Of a DNA stretch of 64,000 nucleotides, positions 19,823-29,714 are shown piece by piece. The DNA comes from Nitrosomonas sp. (GTDB lineage: Bacteria > Pseudomonadota > Gammaproteobacteria > Burkholderiales > Nitrosomonadaceae). Below the pieces are notes generated by a model. It was not told the origin of the DNA and ran no database searches. It worked only from the letters and a program-made list of their open reading frames with translations. How positions within the stretch are numbered: the stretch's first letter is position 1; the number at the start of each line of letters is the position of its first letter. The position numbers and the translations under genes were made by a program. The stretch lies in contig JAHBZZ010000001.1 in NCBI GenBank assembly GCA_019635215.1, positions 62,001 through 126,000 on the forward strand, in the 5' to 3' direction.

Positions 19823-22228
19823 ATGCCCACACAATCACTGAAACCCGCCGAGATACGTATCCAAATCGACCCCGATTCGCTCGGATTCAAAGACACCTCC
19901 GCACTGGAACACTATCCGCTGTCATGGATAGGCCAGGAGCGCGCGGAAAAAGCCACGCACTTCGGTCTGGCCATGCAACAGCCGGATTATCATCTATTTG
20001 TGCTGGGAGAAGCGGGCAGCGGCCGCTCATCGTTGTTGCACCAGGCCATGATCACCGAAGCGGCAAAACGCCCCGCTCCTCCGGATTTATGTTACCTGTA
20101 CAATTTCATCACACCCGAAAATCCACTTGCCTTGTATTTACCCGCAGGACAAGGACGCCAATTGCGCCAATGCCTGTCACACTTTACCCAATCACTGCCT
20201 GACGAAATCACGCGCTGCCTGGATGGACAAGAGTTTAAAATCAAACACGAACAGTTACTGAAAAAATATAGCGATGCGGAAATCAGGCATTACGCCAAAC
20301 TGGATACATTTGCTGAAAAACGCAACTTTTCAATTCGCCGCGAGGCTGATCAAATTGTTTTTACGCTGCTCGATGCGCATGGAAAAATCCTGACCGAGAA
20401 CAATTTATTCAAATTACCCAAAACACGCCGGACAGAAATTAATCAGGCCGAGCAACAACTGCATGCGGCAATTATCGATTTTTTTGAAGAAACCAAACGC
20501 ATCAATAGCGACAGAGATGCGGCGACAATGGCATTAAAGCGAAATATAATCAAGCCATTATTGAATCAGGCAATAAAAAAAATACGCGATAGCCTGGATC
20601 GCAAAATCAACAATGACACGCAATTGAAAACCTATTTCAGTCAAATCATCCAGGATATTCTGGATAACTTATCATTGTTCGAAATCAATCACGGAAAAGA
20701 CGAAAAACAGCACAATGAACTGCAACAGGTGTTATCGCGTTACCAGGTCAATCTGATCGTGGACAATCATGCGCTTTGCGGTGCGCCGGTTATTCTCGAA
20801 GACAACCCGCTGATGCATGCTTTATTCGGTAACATCGACTATCAGCCTGAAAATGAAAAAATAAAAGCCGATTTCATGCGCATCCATGCAGGGAGCTTCC
20901 ATAAAGCGCATGGCGGCTTCATCATGCTGCATTTGGACGATTTACTCACCGACACGGCCGTCTGGACAAAGCTGCGCCGTTTTTTACGGTGCAATCGATT
21001 GCAAATCGAAGAACAAGCATCTATCCTGACCGCAAGCATACCGGCACCGATCGTACCGGAAGCAGTCCATGTCAATATCAAAATCGTTCTGATTGGTTCC
21101 CGTGAAGATTTTTATTTTCTGCAGGACGAGGACCCTGAATTCATTCGCCGCTTCCGTATCAAGGTAGATTTTGCCGACAGTTTTAAATCCAATCCTGAAA
21201 CGTATTACGCTTCGTCAATCTTTGTAGCGCACATTTGCAAGTCAAAAAAACTGCCGCACTTTACTGCTGAGGCCGTTGCGCGTTTACTGGAAGAATCCCA
21301 CCGCGAAGTTGACGATCAAACGCAACAAAGTGCAATCTTTGCGCGTATGGAAATGTTGATTCTCGAAAGCGCCACATTTTGCAACGCGAGAAACGGAGAC
21401 CGGGTTGAATGTATCGATATCACTGCCGCACTGGAAGCCCGTACTTTACGCCATAACTATCCGGACCAATGGTTACAGGAAGCCATAGCCGACGGCGATA
21501 TCGCCATAACGCTGCAGGGCGAAGAGATCGGTCAGTTGAATGCCATTACCCAGATCGACATGGGTGATCATTGTTTTGGCATACCGGTACGTATTACAGC
21601 GCACACCTTCGCTGGTGAAGACGGTCTGCTCAATATTGCCCATGAAGTCAATATGTCAGGACCGATCCATGACAAAGGCGTATTAATTCTGCAAAACTAC
21701 CTTTCCGCACTATTTGCACATCTGGCGCCACTCGCACTGAATGCATCGATTGTTTTTGAACAGGAGTATTCAGTCATCGAAGGCGATTCTGCATCTTGCG
21801 CAGAATTTTTTGCACTGATCTCTTCCCTGTCCAGAATTCCTGTCAAGCAAAGCATAGCGATCACCGGCGCGCTGAATCAATACGGTGACGTCCTTCCAGT
21901 CGGTGGCATCAACGAGAAAATCGAAGGGTTCTTCAATATTTGTAAGAACAGCGGTCTGACAGGCGAACAGGGTGTACTGATACCCGATCAGAACCAGCGA
22001 CACCTCATGCTTGATTACACTGTGGTTGATGCCGTCAAACAAGGCATGTTTCACATCTACACAATGAAACATGTGACTGAAGGCATCGACCTGCTGACCG
22101 GCTTGCCTTCCGGCATAACCGACAAAAAGAAAAAGAAATATTCAGCAAAAACTATTCTGGGGTATGCTGAAAAAACCCTCATCGCTTTCCGGCATGCCTG
22201 TCTGGTTTCCCACACCAGGCCGGAATAA
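19823..22228 (+). CDS. Lon-like ATP-dependent protease (LonB/AAA_32 type)
   Basis: About 801 residues from ATG 19823; an upstream in-frame TTG at 19802 is possible, and neither start has a clear ribosome-binding site. It has a P-loop-like GEAGSGRSSLL at ~62, with Arg where Lys-Thr is usual, a long helical insert, an LDDLL Walker-B-like segment, and a C-terminal S16 protease domain with a Ser-Lys dyad at Ser658 (EGDSAS) and Lys699 (GGINEKIEG). This architecture matches the LonB-like predicted proteases common in proteobacteria, distinct from LonA. Cytoplasmic protein quality control is the likely role. The C-terminus carries a KKKKK basic stretch. Confidence 0.9.
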   Translation: MPTQSLKPAEIRIQIDPDSLGFKDTSALEHYPLSWIGQERAEKATHFGLAMQQPDYHLFVLGEAGSGRSSLLHQAMITEAAKRPAPPDLCYLYNFITPENPLALYLPAGQGRQLRQCLSHFTQSLPDEITRCLDGQEFKIKHEQLLKKYSDAEIRHYAKLDTFAEKRNFSIRREADQIVFTLLDAHGKILTENNLFKLPKTRRTEINQAEQQLHAAIIDFFEETKRINSDRDAATMALKRNIIKPLLNQAIKKIRDSLDRKINNDTQLKTYFSQIIQDILDNLSLFEINHGKDEKQHNELQQVLSRYQVNLIVDNHALCGAPVILEDNPLMHALFGNIDYQPENEKIKADFMRIHAGSFHKAHGGFIMLHLDDLLTDTAVWTKLRRFLRCNRLQIEEQASILTASIPAPIVPEAVHVNIKIVLIGSREDFYFLQDEDPEFIRRFRIKVDFADSFKSNPETYYASSIFVAHICKSKKLPHFTAEAVARLLEESHREVDDQTQQSAIFARMEMLILESATFCNARNGDRVECIDITAALEARTLRHNYPDQWLQEAIADGDIAITLQGEEIGQLNAITQIDMGDHCFGIPVRITAHTFAGEDGLLNIAHEVNMSGPIHDKGVLILQNYLSALFAHLAPLALNASIVFEQEYSVIEGDSASCAEFFALISSLSRIPVKQSIAITGALNQYGDVLPVGGINEKIEGFFNICKNSGLTGEQGVLIPDQNQRHLMLDYTVVDAVKQGMFHIYTMKHVTEGIDLLTGLPSGITDKKKKKYSAKTILGYAEKTLIAFRHACLVSHTRPE

Positions 22229-22559
22229 CGGCATAACGCCTTATTCTAATTTGCTACTAGGTGTTTAGGCCCCACGATGTACTGGAATGGACTAAACACC
22301 GAGTTCAATGGAAGATTGTTAATGACCATTTAAACTGAGCCAGAATCGGATAACAATTTGAACCACTATTTACAATATCGTGCATCTTTGTATTTCTCGG
22401 CCATACTGGGGTAACTTTTACAGGGGTAAAAAATGTTACTCCTGAAATTACCTCTGTTCTAAAGTGGATGCAGGCGGATAGTTACGGAATGGTACGGAAG
22501 CGAAAACCTAATCAATAAAGGGATATGCTAAGTTTTATGGATAACTGCGGATATGAATA
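22229..22559. other. 331-bp non-coding stretch before the tRNA pair
   Basis: Holds an inverted repeat GGTGTTTAG (22260-22268) / CTAAACACC (22292-22300) 31 bp after the protease stop, possibly a weak terminator. A short frame near 22380-22518 reads like a protein fragment (VLKWMQADSYGMVRKRK) but has no start and resembles nothing I can name; it could be a relic next to the tRNA genes. Confidence 0.4.
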
Positions 22560-22633
22560 TGGAGGCGGGGGTCGGAATCGAACCGGCGTAGACGGCTTTG
22601 CAGGCCGCTGCATAACCACTCTGCCACCCCGCC
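22560..22633 (-). tRNA. tRNA-Cys (GCA)
   Basis: The minus strand folds as a cloverleaf: acceptor GGCGGGG pairs with CCCCGCC, the T-arm contains GGTTCGATTCC, and the anticodon loop CTGCAAA gives GCA. The discriminator base is U, as expected for tRNA-Cys, and CCA is encoded (22560-22562). Length is 74 nt. It lies 83 bp downstream of tRNA-Gly and is probably co-transcribed with it. Confidence 0.95.
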
Positions 22634-22716
22634 ATTTCAATTCGTTGATTACACAAACAAAGAAAAACGATCTGAGTATCTAACAGTTTTTATTAAAAAA
22701 ACGCTATCTGAAAGAA

Positions 22717-22791
22717 TGGAGCGGGAAACGAGGCTCGAACTCGCGACCCCAACCTTGGCAAGGTTGTGCTCTACCACTGAGCTATTCCCGC
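22717..22791 (-). tRNA. tRNA-Gly (GCC)
   Basis: The minus strand reads GCGGGAATAGCTCAGTGG, with acceptor stem GCGGGAA/TTCCCGC, anticodon loop TTGCCAA (GCC) and T-arm GAGTTCGAGCCTC. The encoded end is TCCA, with the discriminator U typical of tRNA-Gly. Length is 75 nt. First gene of a Gly-Cys tandem. Confidence 0.96.
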
Positions 22792-22934
22792 ATTTCGCTA
22801 CATGAGTATAAATATTGGAGATACAGTCTGATTTACTTCATAAAACAGACCGTCCCTCTGTAGCAAGAGGTGGAATTATAGAGATACTGCGTTTTTTGTC
22901 AAGCCATAGTCTTTTCCAATATGAAATAAGTTTA

Positions 22935-22973
22935 GGGTCTGCTGACATTTCACATAGGTAGCCGCAGCTATCC
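22935..22973. mobile_element. 39-bp scar of an IS5-family element end
   Basis: GGGTCTGCTGACATTTCACA and the following 19 bases match the outer right end of the degenerate element at 35562-36065 (reverse complement) at 34 of 39 positions by hand alignment, then similarity stops. The 5' edge begins after TA, as at the other copy. It is a solo end with no partner found nearby, lying 18 bp from the stop of the DUF4231 gene. Confidence 0.7.
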
Positions 22974-22991
22974 ATAAATCACTCCCCCTCG

Positions 22992-23492
22992 TTAGCTATT
23001 TTTGCTGGCTTCGCCTCCTTGTTGAGCAAGTGTCATTACATTCAGAGTCGATGCATTTTCCACCTCGATAGCGCCTTCGCAACGCTCGACGAAATAAATG
23101 AAAGCTGCTTGAGCCGATTTAAACTCTTTATAACCACCTTCCCCTGTGAGAAACAGTACTTGTTCTCGGCCTAGGAATTGCTCTGTGGATCGGTAATTCT
23201 TCCATTGCTCCCGATAGTGATAAACGCTTTCGAGCGCAACACACGCGGCAACAACAAGACTGATTATTGAAGCAACTATCTCCTTCCCCGGAAGAGCGCT
23301 GTTCACTATGACCGGAACAACGACGCCGCCAAGAACAATTGCGGTACGCATACGAAGATAGGTTGCTTTCGCAGAAACCGCTTTTTTGTCATACCACGTC
23401 TGGTACTGCTTAGCGCGCTGCTCAATGTAATCAGCAGGCTTCCAACTGCCAAACAATTCGGAGCTTGCGGTGTTTTTATCGATGTCTGACAT
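22992..23492 (-). CDS. DUF4231 (SLATT-like) two-helix membrane protein
   Basis: A 166-residue protein with two adjacent transmembrane helices at ~48-66 and ~70-90, flanked by cytoplasmic helices. YREQWKNYRSTEQFLGREQVLFLTGEGGY is typical of DUF4231, a family related to SLATT-domain proteins, some of which are predicted effectors in nucleotide-dependent conflict systems. No partner (cyclase, nuclease, TIR) is adjacent: to the left lie an IS scar and tRNAs, to the right the pur operon. It could be a lone or stranded effector; function is unknown. Confidence 0.8.
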   Translation of the reverse strand: MSDIDKNTASSELFGSWKPADYIEQRAKQYQTWYDKKAVSAKATYLRMRTAIVLGGVVVPVIVNSALPGKEIVASIISLVVAACVALESVYHYREQWKNYRSTEQFLGREQVLFLTGEGGYKEFKSAQAAFIYFVERCEGAIEVENASTLNVMTLAQQGGEASKNS

Positions 23493-23751
23493 AGATGATC
23501 CTCCTGGGAATCGCTGACACCACCTGCAATGTGTTGTTAGCTTTCAATTGTATTGACATCAACCTAATCAGGTTGCATGCCATCTCCTTCTATTTTATCG
23601 GAATGCATCGATTGAGCTCATACGATAGTAAATTTTTTTAGCGCCACGGCCCCGATATAAACACCCGGCTTTCAGGCCCGATACAGAATACTCCTGGGCT
23701 TAATACCAGTGCACTCACGCAATAATCGCCTATCGGTTATCCACCAGATTT

Positions 23752-24639
23752 TTAATCGCCAGTCAATCGCATCAACGCTTCCCGGTATTTTTCCATTGTT
23801 TGCCGGATAACGTTTTCAGGCAACACGGGTGCGGGCGGTTTTTTGTTCCAGTTCTGTGTTTCCAGCCAGTCGCGGATAAATTGTTTATCGTAGCTCGGTG
23901 GACTGATGCCGATGCGGTATTGGTCGGCCGGCCAGAAACGCGATGAATCGGGCGTCAGCACTTCATCAATCAGATACAGTTCTCCGGCGGTATCGAGTCC
24001 GAATTCGAATTTGGTATCGGCAATGATTATGCCGCGCTGCGCGGCATAATCGGCCGCTTCGGTATACAGCTGCACAGCTTTTTCACTGACTCTGGCAGTA
24101 AGCTCCTTGCCGATCTGCCGTTCGACTTCTTCTTGCGCAATATTTTCGTCGTGCAAACCAATCTGTGCTTTGGTCGACGGAGTAAAAATTGCCCCGCCGG
24201 GTATTTTTTCAGCCTGTTGCAGTCCTGCGGGCAGTCGAATACCGCAGATTGCACCGGTTGCCTGATAATCTTTCCAGCCGGAACCGACGATATAACCGCG
24301 CACGATCGCTTCAATAGGCAACGGTTTGAGTCTACGGATGACAAACGCGCGATCCGCAATCTGGTCACGCTCATGCGCCGCGACGATAGATTCGGGTGCG
24401 ATGCCGGTCAAATGATTGGGAATGATAGTTGCCAGTTTCGCAAACCAGAACGCGGATAACGCAGTCAGCAATTTACCTTTTCCCGGAATCGGGTCTGGCA
24501 GTATCACATCGAATGCGGATAGACGGTCGGTCTGAACAATCAGCAATTTGTCATCATCCACGGCATAGATATCGCGCACCTTGCCGCGATGTACGAAGGG
24601 TAGACTCCGGATATGAGTTTCAAATAAAGCCGCTTCCAA
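23752..24639 (-). CDS. purC: Phosphoribosylaminoimidazole-succinocarboxamide synthase
   Basis: Joins aspartate to CAIR using ATP, giving SAICAR in purine synthesis. It has 295 residues, the longer type of PurC. Seen: [45 protein letters not shown], and [19 protein letters not shown]. The start is TTG at 24639, preceded by AAAAAGGG; no in-frame ATG exists between it and the purK stop 18 bp upstream. Last gene of purEKC; 259 bp without a gene follow before the DUF4231 gene. Confidence 0.95.
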   Translation of the reverse strand: MEAALFETHIRSLPFVHRGKVRDIYAVDDDKLLIVQTDRLSAFDVILPDPIPGKGKLLTALSAFWFAKLATIIPNHLTGIAPESIVAAHERDQIADRAFVIRRLKPLPIEAIVRGYIVGSGWKDYQATGAICGIRLPAGLQQAEKIPGGAIFTPSTKAQIGLHDENIAQEEVERQIGKELTARVSEKAVQLYTEAADYAAQRGIIIADTKFEFGLDTAGELYLIDEVLTPDSSRFWPADQYRIGISPPSYDKQFIRDWLETQNWNKKPPAPVLPENVIRQTMEKYREALMRLTGD

Positions 24640-24656
24640 GTGGATATCCCTTTTTA

Positions 24657-25799
24657 TCAGATTGTTAATGACTTGCGGATATGCAGCGCGTTTGCCAATG
24701 CGTTTTCAATGGTTTCATCCATAACCGTAAAATGGCCCATTTTGCGCCCCGGCCGCGCTTCCTTTTTGCCGTACAAATGTAATTTGGCCGAAGGCTGACC
24801 CAATATCCGCGTCCAGTCCGGCACTTCTCCACGCCAGATGTCGCCCAGCAGATTCACCATAACACAGGGCTGATGCAAAATAATATTCCCCAACGGTAGG
24901 TTGCACAGTGTGCGCACCTGCTGTTCAAATTGCGAGGTTATACAGGCATCGACCGAAAAGTGCCCGCTGTTATGCGGGCGCGGCGCGATTTCATTAATAC
25001 ACAACAAACCATCCTGTGCGACAAAAAACTCGACACAAAGAACACCGCGGTAATTTAACGTATCGGCCAGTCTTCTCGCCATAGTGTCAGCCCGGCGGGC
25101 AAGCGCTGTGTCTATTCGTGCCGGAACTATACTGATATCGAGGATACCGTTGACATGCTGATTCTCGATCACCGGAAAACTTTCCATGCCGCCATTTGCA
25201 TCCCGCGCCAACACAATCGACAGTTCGCAGGTCAGCGGTAGTTTTTTTTCCAGCACACAAGGCACTTCCCCGAGCTCTGCGAATGCCGCTCTCAATCCGA
25301 TCTGATCACCGACCTGCCGCTGCCCTTTGCCATCGTAGCCGAACTGGCTGACTTTCAGAATTCCCGGGAACAGATCCTGCACAAGGTCTATGGCGGTGGT
25401 TCGGTCAATCACTGTAAATGGTGCGACAGAAAAATCATTGTGCTGCAGATACTGCTTTTCAGCGATTCTATTCTGCGCGATAGCAACACTCTGCGCATCC
25501 GGGCTGACCGGACAAACCTCCGCAAGCTGCGCAAGTATCTCAGCCGGTATATTTTCAAATTCAGTGGTAATCGCGGCGCATTGTACCCGCATTTTCTGTA
25601 ACGCCGTCTGATCTGCATAATCAGCACAAATGAACTGATCCGCTATCCGGCCTGCAGGACTGTCAACATCAGGATCGAGCACAGTCACCTGATAGCCCAT
25701 CTGATGCGCGGCAATAGTGAACATACGGCCAAGCTGCCCGCCGCCCAGCACCCCGAGCATCGCACCGGGCTGAATGATTTTTACCGGATTTCCGTACAC
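24657..25799 (-). CDS. purK: N5-carboxyaminoimidazole ribonucleotide synthase
   Basis: ATP-grasp enzyme that carboxylates AIR with bicarbonate to N5-CAIR, the substrate of PurE. It has 380 residues: N-terminal [33 protein letters not shown] in the ATP-binding region, and ending with the metal-binding [21 protein letters not shown]. It lies 15 bp after purE and 17 bp before purC. Confidence 0.97.
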   Translation of the reverse strand: MYGNPVKIIQPGAMLGVLGGGQLGRMFTIAAHQMGYQVTVLDPDVDSPAGRIADQFICADYADQTALQKMRVQCAAITTEFENIPAEILAQLAEVCPVSPDAQSVAIAQNRIAEKQYLQHNDFSVAPFTVIDRTTAIDLVQDLFPGILKVSQFGYDGKGQRQVGDQIGLRAAFAELGEVPCVLEKKLPLTCELSIVLARDANGGMESFPVIENQHVNGILDISIVPARIDTALARRADTMARRLADTLNYRGVLCVEFFVAQDGLLCINEIAPRPHNSGHFSVDACITSQFEQQVRTLCNLPLGNIILHQPCVMVNLLGDIWRGEVPDWTRILGQPSAKLHLYGKKEARPGRKMGHFTVMDETIENALANALHIRKSLTI

Positions 25800-25814
25800 T
25801 TGATAGAGATGGTC

Positions 25815-26303
25815 TTAATCGGGTAACCGCATTGCGGCCACATTCCCGGCTTGTCTGTCACGAAACGCTTCAATTTGTTGTCTGAACTGTTTATCCGCAT
25901 TGCCAAGCATTGCGATTGCAAAAAGCGCGGCATTACCCGCCCCCGCTTCGCCAATCGCAAAAGTCGCTACTGGTACGCCTTTAGGCATTTGCACAATCGA
26001 CAACAGGGAATCCAGTCCTTTCAAATAACGCGAATTAACCGGAACACCCAGTACCGGCACGGTTGTTTTCGCCGCGATCATGCCGGGCAGATGCGCCGCA
26101 CCGCCTGCACCGGCAATAATGCACTGAATGCCGCGTGCCGCGGCGGTTTCTGCGAATTCAAACATGGTATCCGGTGTACGATGCGCTGAAATGACACGCG
26201 CTTCGCAAGGCACTTCGAATTCTTTCAATGTGGAAACCGCATGCTGCATAACGTCCCAGTCACTGCTGCTGCCCATGACGACGCTCACTAGTGGATTTTT
26301 CAT
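25815..26303 (-). CDS. purE: N5-carboxyaminoimidazole ribonucleotide mutase
   Basis: Class I PurE, which rearranges N5-CAIR to CAIR. At 162 residues it has normal length, with MGSSSDWDVM at the N-terminus, SAHRTPDTMFEFA carrying the catalytic His, and AGAGGAAHLPGMIAAKTTVPVLGVP. First gene of purEKC, divergent from exbD. Confidence 0.97.
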   Translation of the reverse strand: MKNPLVSVVMGSSSDWDVMQHAVSTLKEFEVPCEARVISAHRTPDTMFEFAETAAARGIQCIIAGAGGAAHLPGMIAAKTTVPVLGVPVNSRYLKGLDSLLSIVQMPKGVPVATFAIGEAGAGNAALFAIAMLGNADKQFRQQIEAFRDRQAGNVAAMRLPD

Positions 26304-26512
26304 GAAATAGTGACACAGAAATTAGTCAAAAAGTCAGTCAATTAAAACAACCTATTAAAAGCCGGACAACATCGTTCAAAAGTGGTATCAGCCGTATGCT
26401 TGAATTTCTGTCTGGGATGCTGTTGCAATGCGTTTCTGCAACTTGCCTGTTTATAATATCCGGCTCAAGGGCTATAATTTTAAACCATATCTGTAAACAA
26501 AAGCGCATTACG

Positions 26513-26944
26513 ATGAATTTTCAACGCGGCAACCCCAAAGAAGAACCCGAAATCAATCTGGTACCGATGATTGATGTTCTACTGGTCATTCTGATTTTTC
26601 TGGTCGTATCGACAACCTACTCCAAATTTGCCGAACTTGAAATTACGCTGCCCGAGGCTGCTACACAGGAAATTGATAAAAATGTGGAAAAACCGCAGGC
26701 GATCGACATAACCGTCAACGCAATGGGTGAATACACGATCAATCAGATACCGGTTAAATCAACCAGCATGGAATATTTGCGCGATTCACTACGCACTGCG
26801 GCACAAGATCAGCCAGATCCGCTGATTATCATCAACGCGGACGCAAAAGCCACGCATCAATCTGTCATCACAGTGATGGAAGCTGCGCGTCTTGCAGGGT
26901 ACAATAAGATAACGTTCACCACGGAAATCAAACCCGGAAATTAA
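26513..26944 (+). CDS. exbD: ExbD/TolR-family biopolymer transport protein
   Basis: A 143-residue protein with one transmembrane helix at ~17-36 containing the proton-pathway Asp21 (VPMIDVLLVILIF), then a periplasmic domain. I start it at ATG 26513; the frame upstream to 26396 does not match the family. ExbD couples proton flow with ExbB to energise TonB, or TolR with TolQ. No exbB/tolQ or tonB/tolA gene lies next to it: purE is divergent upstream and sodB follows. The helper subunit must be elsewhere. Confidence 0.9.
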   Translation: MNFQRGNPKEEPEINLVPMIDVLLVILIFLVVSTTYSKFAELEITLPEAATQEIDKNVEKPQAIDITVNAMGEYTINQIPVKSTSMEYLRDSLRTAAQDQPDPLIIINADAKATHQSVITVMEAARLAGYNKITFTTEIKPGN

Positions 26945-27036
26945 CCGTGAACCAATAACAAAAATAAAACATTCATCTGTAAATCATGAAAACCTTCGTC
27001 AATCGTTTATATAACTATTTCAGAAAGGAGACTCGC

Positions 27037-27675
27037 ATGTCACTCAATCTCGATAATTTTTCCGGTACCGCGCTGTCAGGATCACAGTTTGTGCTTGCCC
27101 CACTCCCCTATGCGGACAATGCCTTGGAACCGGTGATCTCTGCAAATACACTGAGCTTCCACTATGGCAAGCATCATAAAACCTATGTTGACAATCTTAA
27201 CAATCTTGTCGCCGGCACCGATCTGGCGGGACAATCACTCGAGCAGATTATCCGCGCAGTTGCCGGAAAAGCAGACAAAGCGGGTATTTTCAATAATGCC
27301 GCGCAAGTCTGGAATCATATGTTCTACTGGCACAGCCTCCGTCCGAATGGCGGTGGCGAACCCCCGGCTGGTTTAAAACAGAAAATCGAACATTCCTTCG
27401 GCAGTCTCGATGCCTGTAAAAAAGAATTTGCCAATGCCGCAATGACTCAATTCGGCAGTGGCTGGGCGTGGCTGATTCAGGATGGTGACAAAATCGCCGT
27501 TGCCAAAACCGGCAATGCAGAATCGCCCATCACGCTGAATGTACGCCCGCTGCTAACGATTGACGTCTGGGAGCATGCCTACTATCTGGATTACCAGAAC
27601 CGCCGTGCGGATTATGTGAATACCATTCTCGATAAGTTGATCAACTGGGAATTTGCGCAGGCAAATCTTCGATAA
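27037..27675 (+). CDS. sodB: Superoxide dismutase, Fe type
   Basis: Converts superoxide to peroxide and oxygen. The chosen ATG (27037) follows AAAGGAG; an upstream in-frame ATG at 26986 would add 17 unrelated residues. In the 212 residues the metal ligands are His42, His94, Asp176 and His180 (FHYGKHH, VWNH, DVWEH). Gln90 in AAQVWNH is the second-sphere glutamine position of Fe-type enzymes, so Fe is more likely than Mn. It lies just upstream of hisG and may be co-transcribed. Confidence 0.95.
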   Translation: MSLNLDNFSGTALSGSQFVLAPLPYADNALEPVISANTLSFHYGKHHKTYVDNLNNLVAGTDLAGQSLEQIIRAVAGKADKAGIFNNAAQVWNHMFYWHSLRPNGGGEPPAGLKQKIEHSFGSLDACKKEFANAAMTQFGSGWAWLIQDGDKIAVAKTGNAESPITLNVRPLLTIDVWEHAYYLDYQNRRADYVNTILDKLINWEFAQANLR

Positions 27676-27692
27676 TCCATCACACAGGCTTT

Positions 27693-28337
27693 ATGGCTGA
27701 AATTACCATCGCCCTGTCAAAAGGGCGGATTTTCGATGATACCGCACCATTACTCGAAGCCGCCGGCATTGTTGCCAAGGACAATCCGGCGTCTTCACGC
27801 AAACTCATCCTGGACACAAACCGCGCCAATGTACGGCTGGTGATTGTACGCGCGTCCGATGTGCCCACCTATGTTCAATATGGCGCGGCTGATCTGGGTA
27901 TCGCAGGCAAAGATGTTTTACTGGAACACGGCGGCAATGGTCTTTATCAACCGCTGGATTTGAACATCGCGCGTTGCCGCATGATGGTCGCTGTTCCCGA
28001 AGGGTTCGATTACGATTCGGCGGTGCGTCAGGGTGCACGGTTGCGGGTTGCGACTAAATATCTGCAAACCACACGCGAGCACTTCGCGGATAAAGGTGTG
28101 CATGTTGATCTGATCAAACTATACGGTTCCATGGAGCTTGCCCCGCTGGTCGGGCTTGCCGATGCCATTGTCGATCTGGTTTCAACCGGCAGTACATTGA
28201 AAGCCAACCATCTGCGCGCGGTGGAAGAAATCATGCCCATTTCTTCCCGATTGATTATCAATCAGGCGGCTTTAAAATTGAAGCGCGAGACCATCCAGCC
28301 TATCCTGGATGCATTTGCGCAAGCAGTCAAAGAATAA
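27693..28337 (+). CDS. hisG: ATP phosphoribosyltransferase, short form
   Basis: First step of histidine synthesis: ATP + PRPP to phosphoribosyl-ATP. At 214 residues it lacks the ~80-residue regulatory domain, so it is the HisG-S form that needs the HisRS-like partner HisZ, which is not in this window. Signature EPxVG-type regions are replaced by the short-form text; the PRPP loop is [14 protein letters not shown], with SKGRIFDD at the N-terminus. It lies 17 bp after sodB, and hisD follows. Confidence 0.96.
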   Translation: MAEITIALSKGRIFDDTAPLLEAAGIVAKDNPASSRKLILDTNRANVRLVIVRASDVPTYVQYGAADLGIAGKDVLLEHGGNGLYQPLDLNIARCRMMVAVPEGFDYDSAVRQGARLRVATKYLQTTREHFADKGVHVDLIKLYGSMELAPLVGLADAIVDLVSTGSTLKANHLRAVEEIMPISSRLIINQAALKLKRETIQPILDAFAQAVKE

Positions 28338-28381
28338 CAACCGCTGATTTTTTGCTCTATTTCTTTCCGGATTTCATTCAC

Positions 28382-29683
28382 ATGGTGAACATTAAAAGAC
28401 TTCATGCCAGCAACCCCAACTTCGATCGATCCCTGCAGCAATTACTGGCATTCGAAAATGCCATGGATGCATCGGTTGACGCCACGGTGGCGCAAATTCT
28501 GACTGAAATCAAGACGCGCGGCGACGCAGCGCTTGTTGAATACACCAATCGTTTTGACCAAGTCAATGCCAGCTCCGTAAAAGAACTTGAATTAACACAG
28601 GCAAACCTGCATCAGTCACTCAACATCTTACCAGTCCGGCAACGCCAGGCGCTGGAACAAGCTGCCGGGCGGATAAAAAGCTATCATGAAAAACAGGTCA
28701 GCGAATCATGGCAATATCGGGAATCCGATCATACGCTGCTTGGCCAGAAAATCACGCCACTTGATCGTGTCGGACTTTATGTGCCGGGCGGCAAGGCATC
28801 CTATCCATCTTCGGTGTTGATGAACGCAATCCCGGCCAAAGTCGCCGGCGTCGGAGAGCTCATCATGGTCGTCCCGACACCCCATGGCGAAAAAAATGAC
28901 TTAGTACTGGCAGCGGCGGCGATTAGCCAGGTTGACCGCGTATTCACCATCGGTGGCGCGCAAGCCGTGGGTGCATTAGCTTACGGAACTGAAACGATTC
29001 CACAGGTCGACAAAATCGTCGGACCGGGCAATGCCTACGTTGCCGCCGCCAAAAGGCGCGTTTTTGGCATTGTCGGCATCGATATGGTCGCCGGGCCTTC
29101 AGAAATACTGGTGATTTGCGACGGCAAAACCAATCCGGACTGGATTGCGATGGACCTTTTTTCACAGGCCGAGCATGACGAGCTGGCACAATCCATTTTA
29201 TTGTCACCGGATGCCGGTTTTTTGGATGCTGTCGCACAAAGTATTAATCAACTGATTGAAACGATGTCGCGCAAAGATGTCATCCGCACTTCACTGGAAA
29301 ACCGCGGCGCTTTGATTCAGGTACACGACCTGAATGAGGCCTGCGCGCTTGCGAACAAAATTTCTCCGGAACACCTGGAGCTTTCGGTCGACAACGCGGA
29401 ATTCTGGGTGAGCAAAATTAGACATGCCGGCGCTATCTTTATGGGCAGGCATACCTGTGAAGCATTGGGCGATTATTGTGCAGGTCCTAATCATGTGCTG
29501 CCGACATCGCGAACTGCACGCTTCTCCTCCCCGCTCGGCGTTTATGATTTTCAGAAGCGCAGCAGCCTGATACAAGTATCGGAACAAGGCGCTGCCACAC
29601 TAGGGTCGATCGCTTCGATTCTGGCGCATGGCGAGGGACTGCCCGCGCATGCAAAATCGGCGGAATATCGGTTTAAAACGTAG
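28382..29683 (+). CDS. hisD: Histidinol dehydrogenase
   Basis: A zinc-dependent NAD enzyme catalysing the last two oxidations of histidine synthesis. I use ATG 28382 (MVNIKRLHA); the TTG at 28352 adds ten unrelated residues. It has 433 residues. Diagnostic segments are [49 protein letters not shown], the [15 protein letters not shown] zinc/catalytic region and [13 protein letters not shown]. It lies 44 bp after hisG. Confidence 0.97.
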   Translation: MVNIKRLHASNPNFDRSLQQLLAFENAMDASVDATVAQILTEIKTRGDAALVEYTNRFDQVNASSVKELELTQANLHQSLNILPVRQRQALEQAAGRIKSYHEKQVSESWQYRESDHTLLGQKITPLDRVGLYVPGGKASYPSSVLMNAIPAKVAGVGELIMVVPTPHGEKNDLVLAAAAISQVDRVFTIGGAQAVGALAYGTETIPQVDKIVGPGNAYVAAAKRRVFGIVGIDMVAGPSEILVICDGKTNPDWIAMDLFSQAEHDELAQSILLSPDAGFLDAVAQSINQLIETMSRKDVIRTSLENRGALIQVHDLNEACALANKISPEHLELSVDNAEFWVSKIRHAGAIFMGRHTCEALGDYCAGPNHVLPTSRTARFSSPLGVYDFQKRSSLIQVSEQGAATLGSIASILAHGEGLPAHAKSAEYRFKT

Positions 29684-29714
29684 CACATTTTTAACGCCAC
29701 AAGCCCGGTGTGCT

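Noticed and set aside
22380-22518. Short protein-like fragment next to the tRNA genes, considered as an integrase remnant
   Set aside because: No start codon and no integrase catalytic motif could be read; too short to support.
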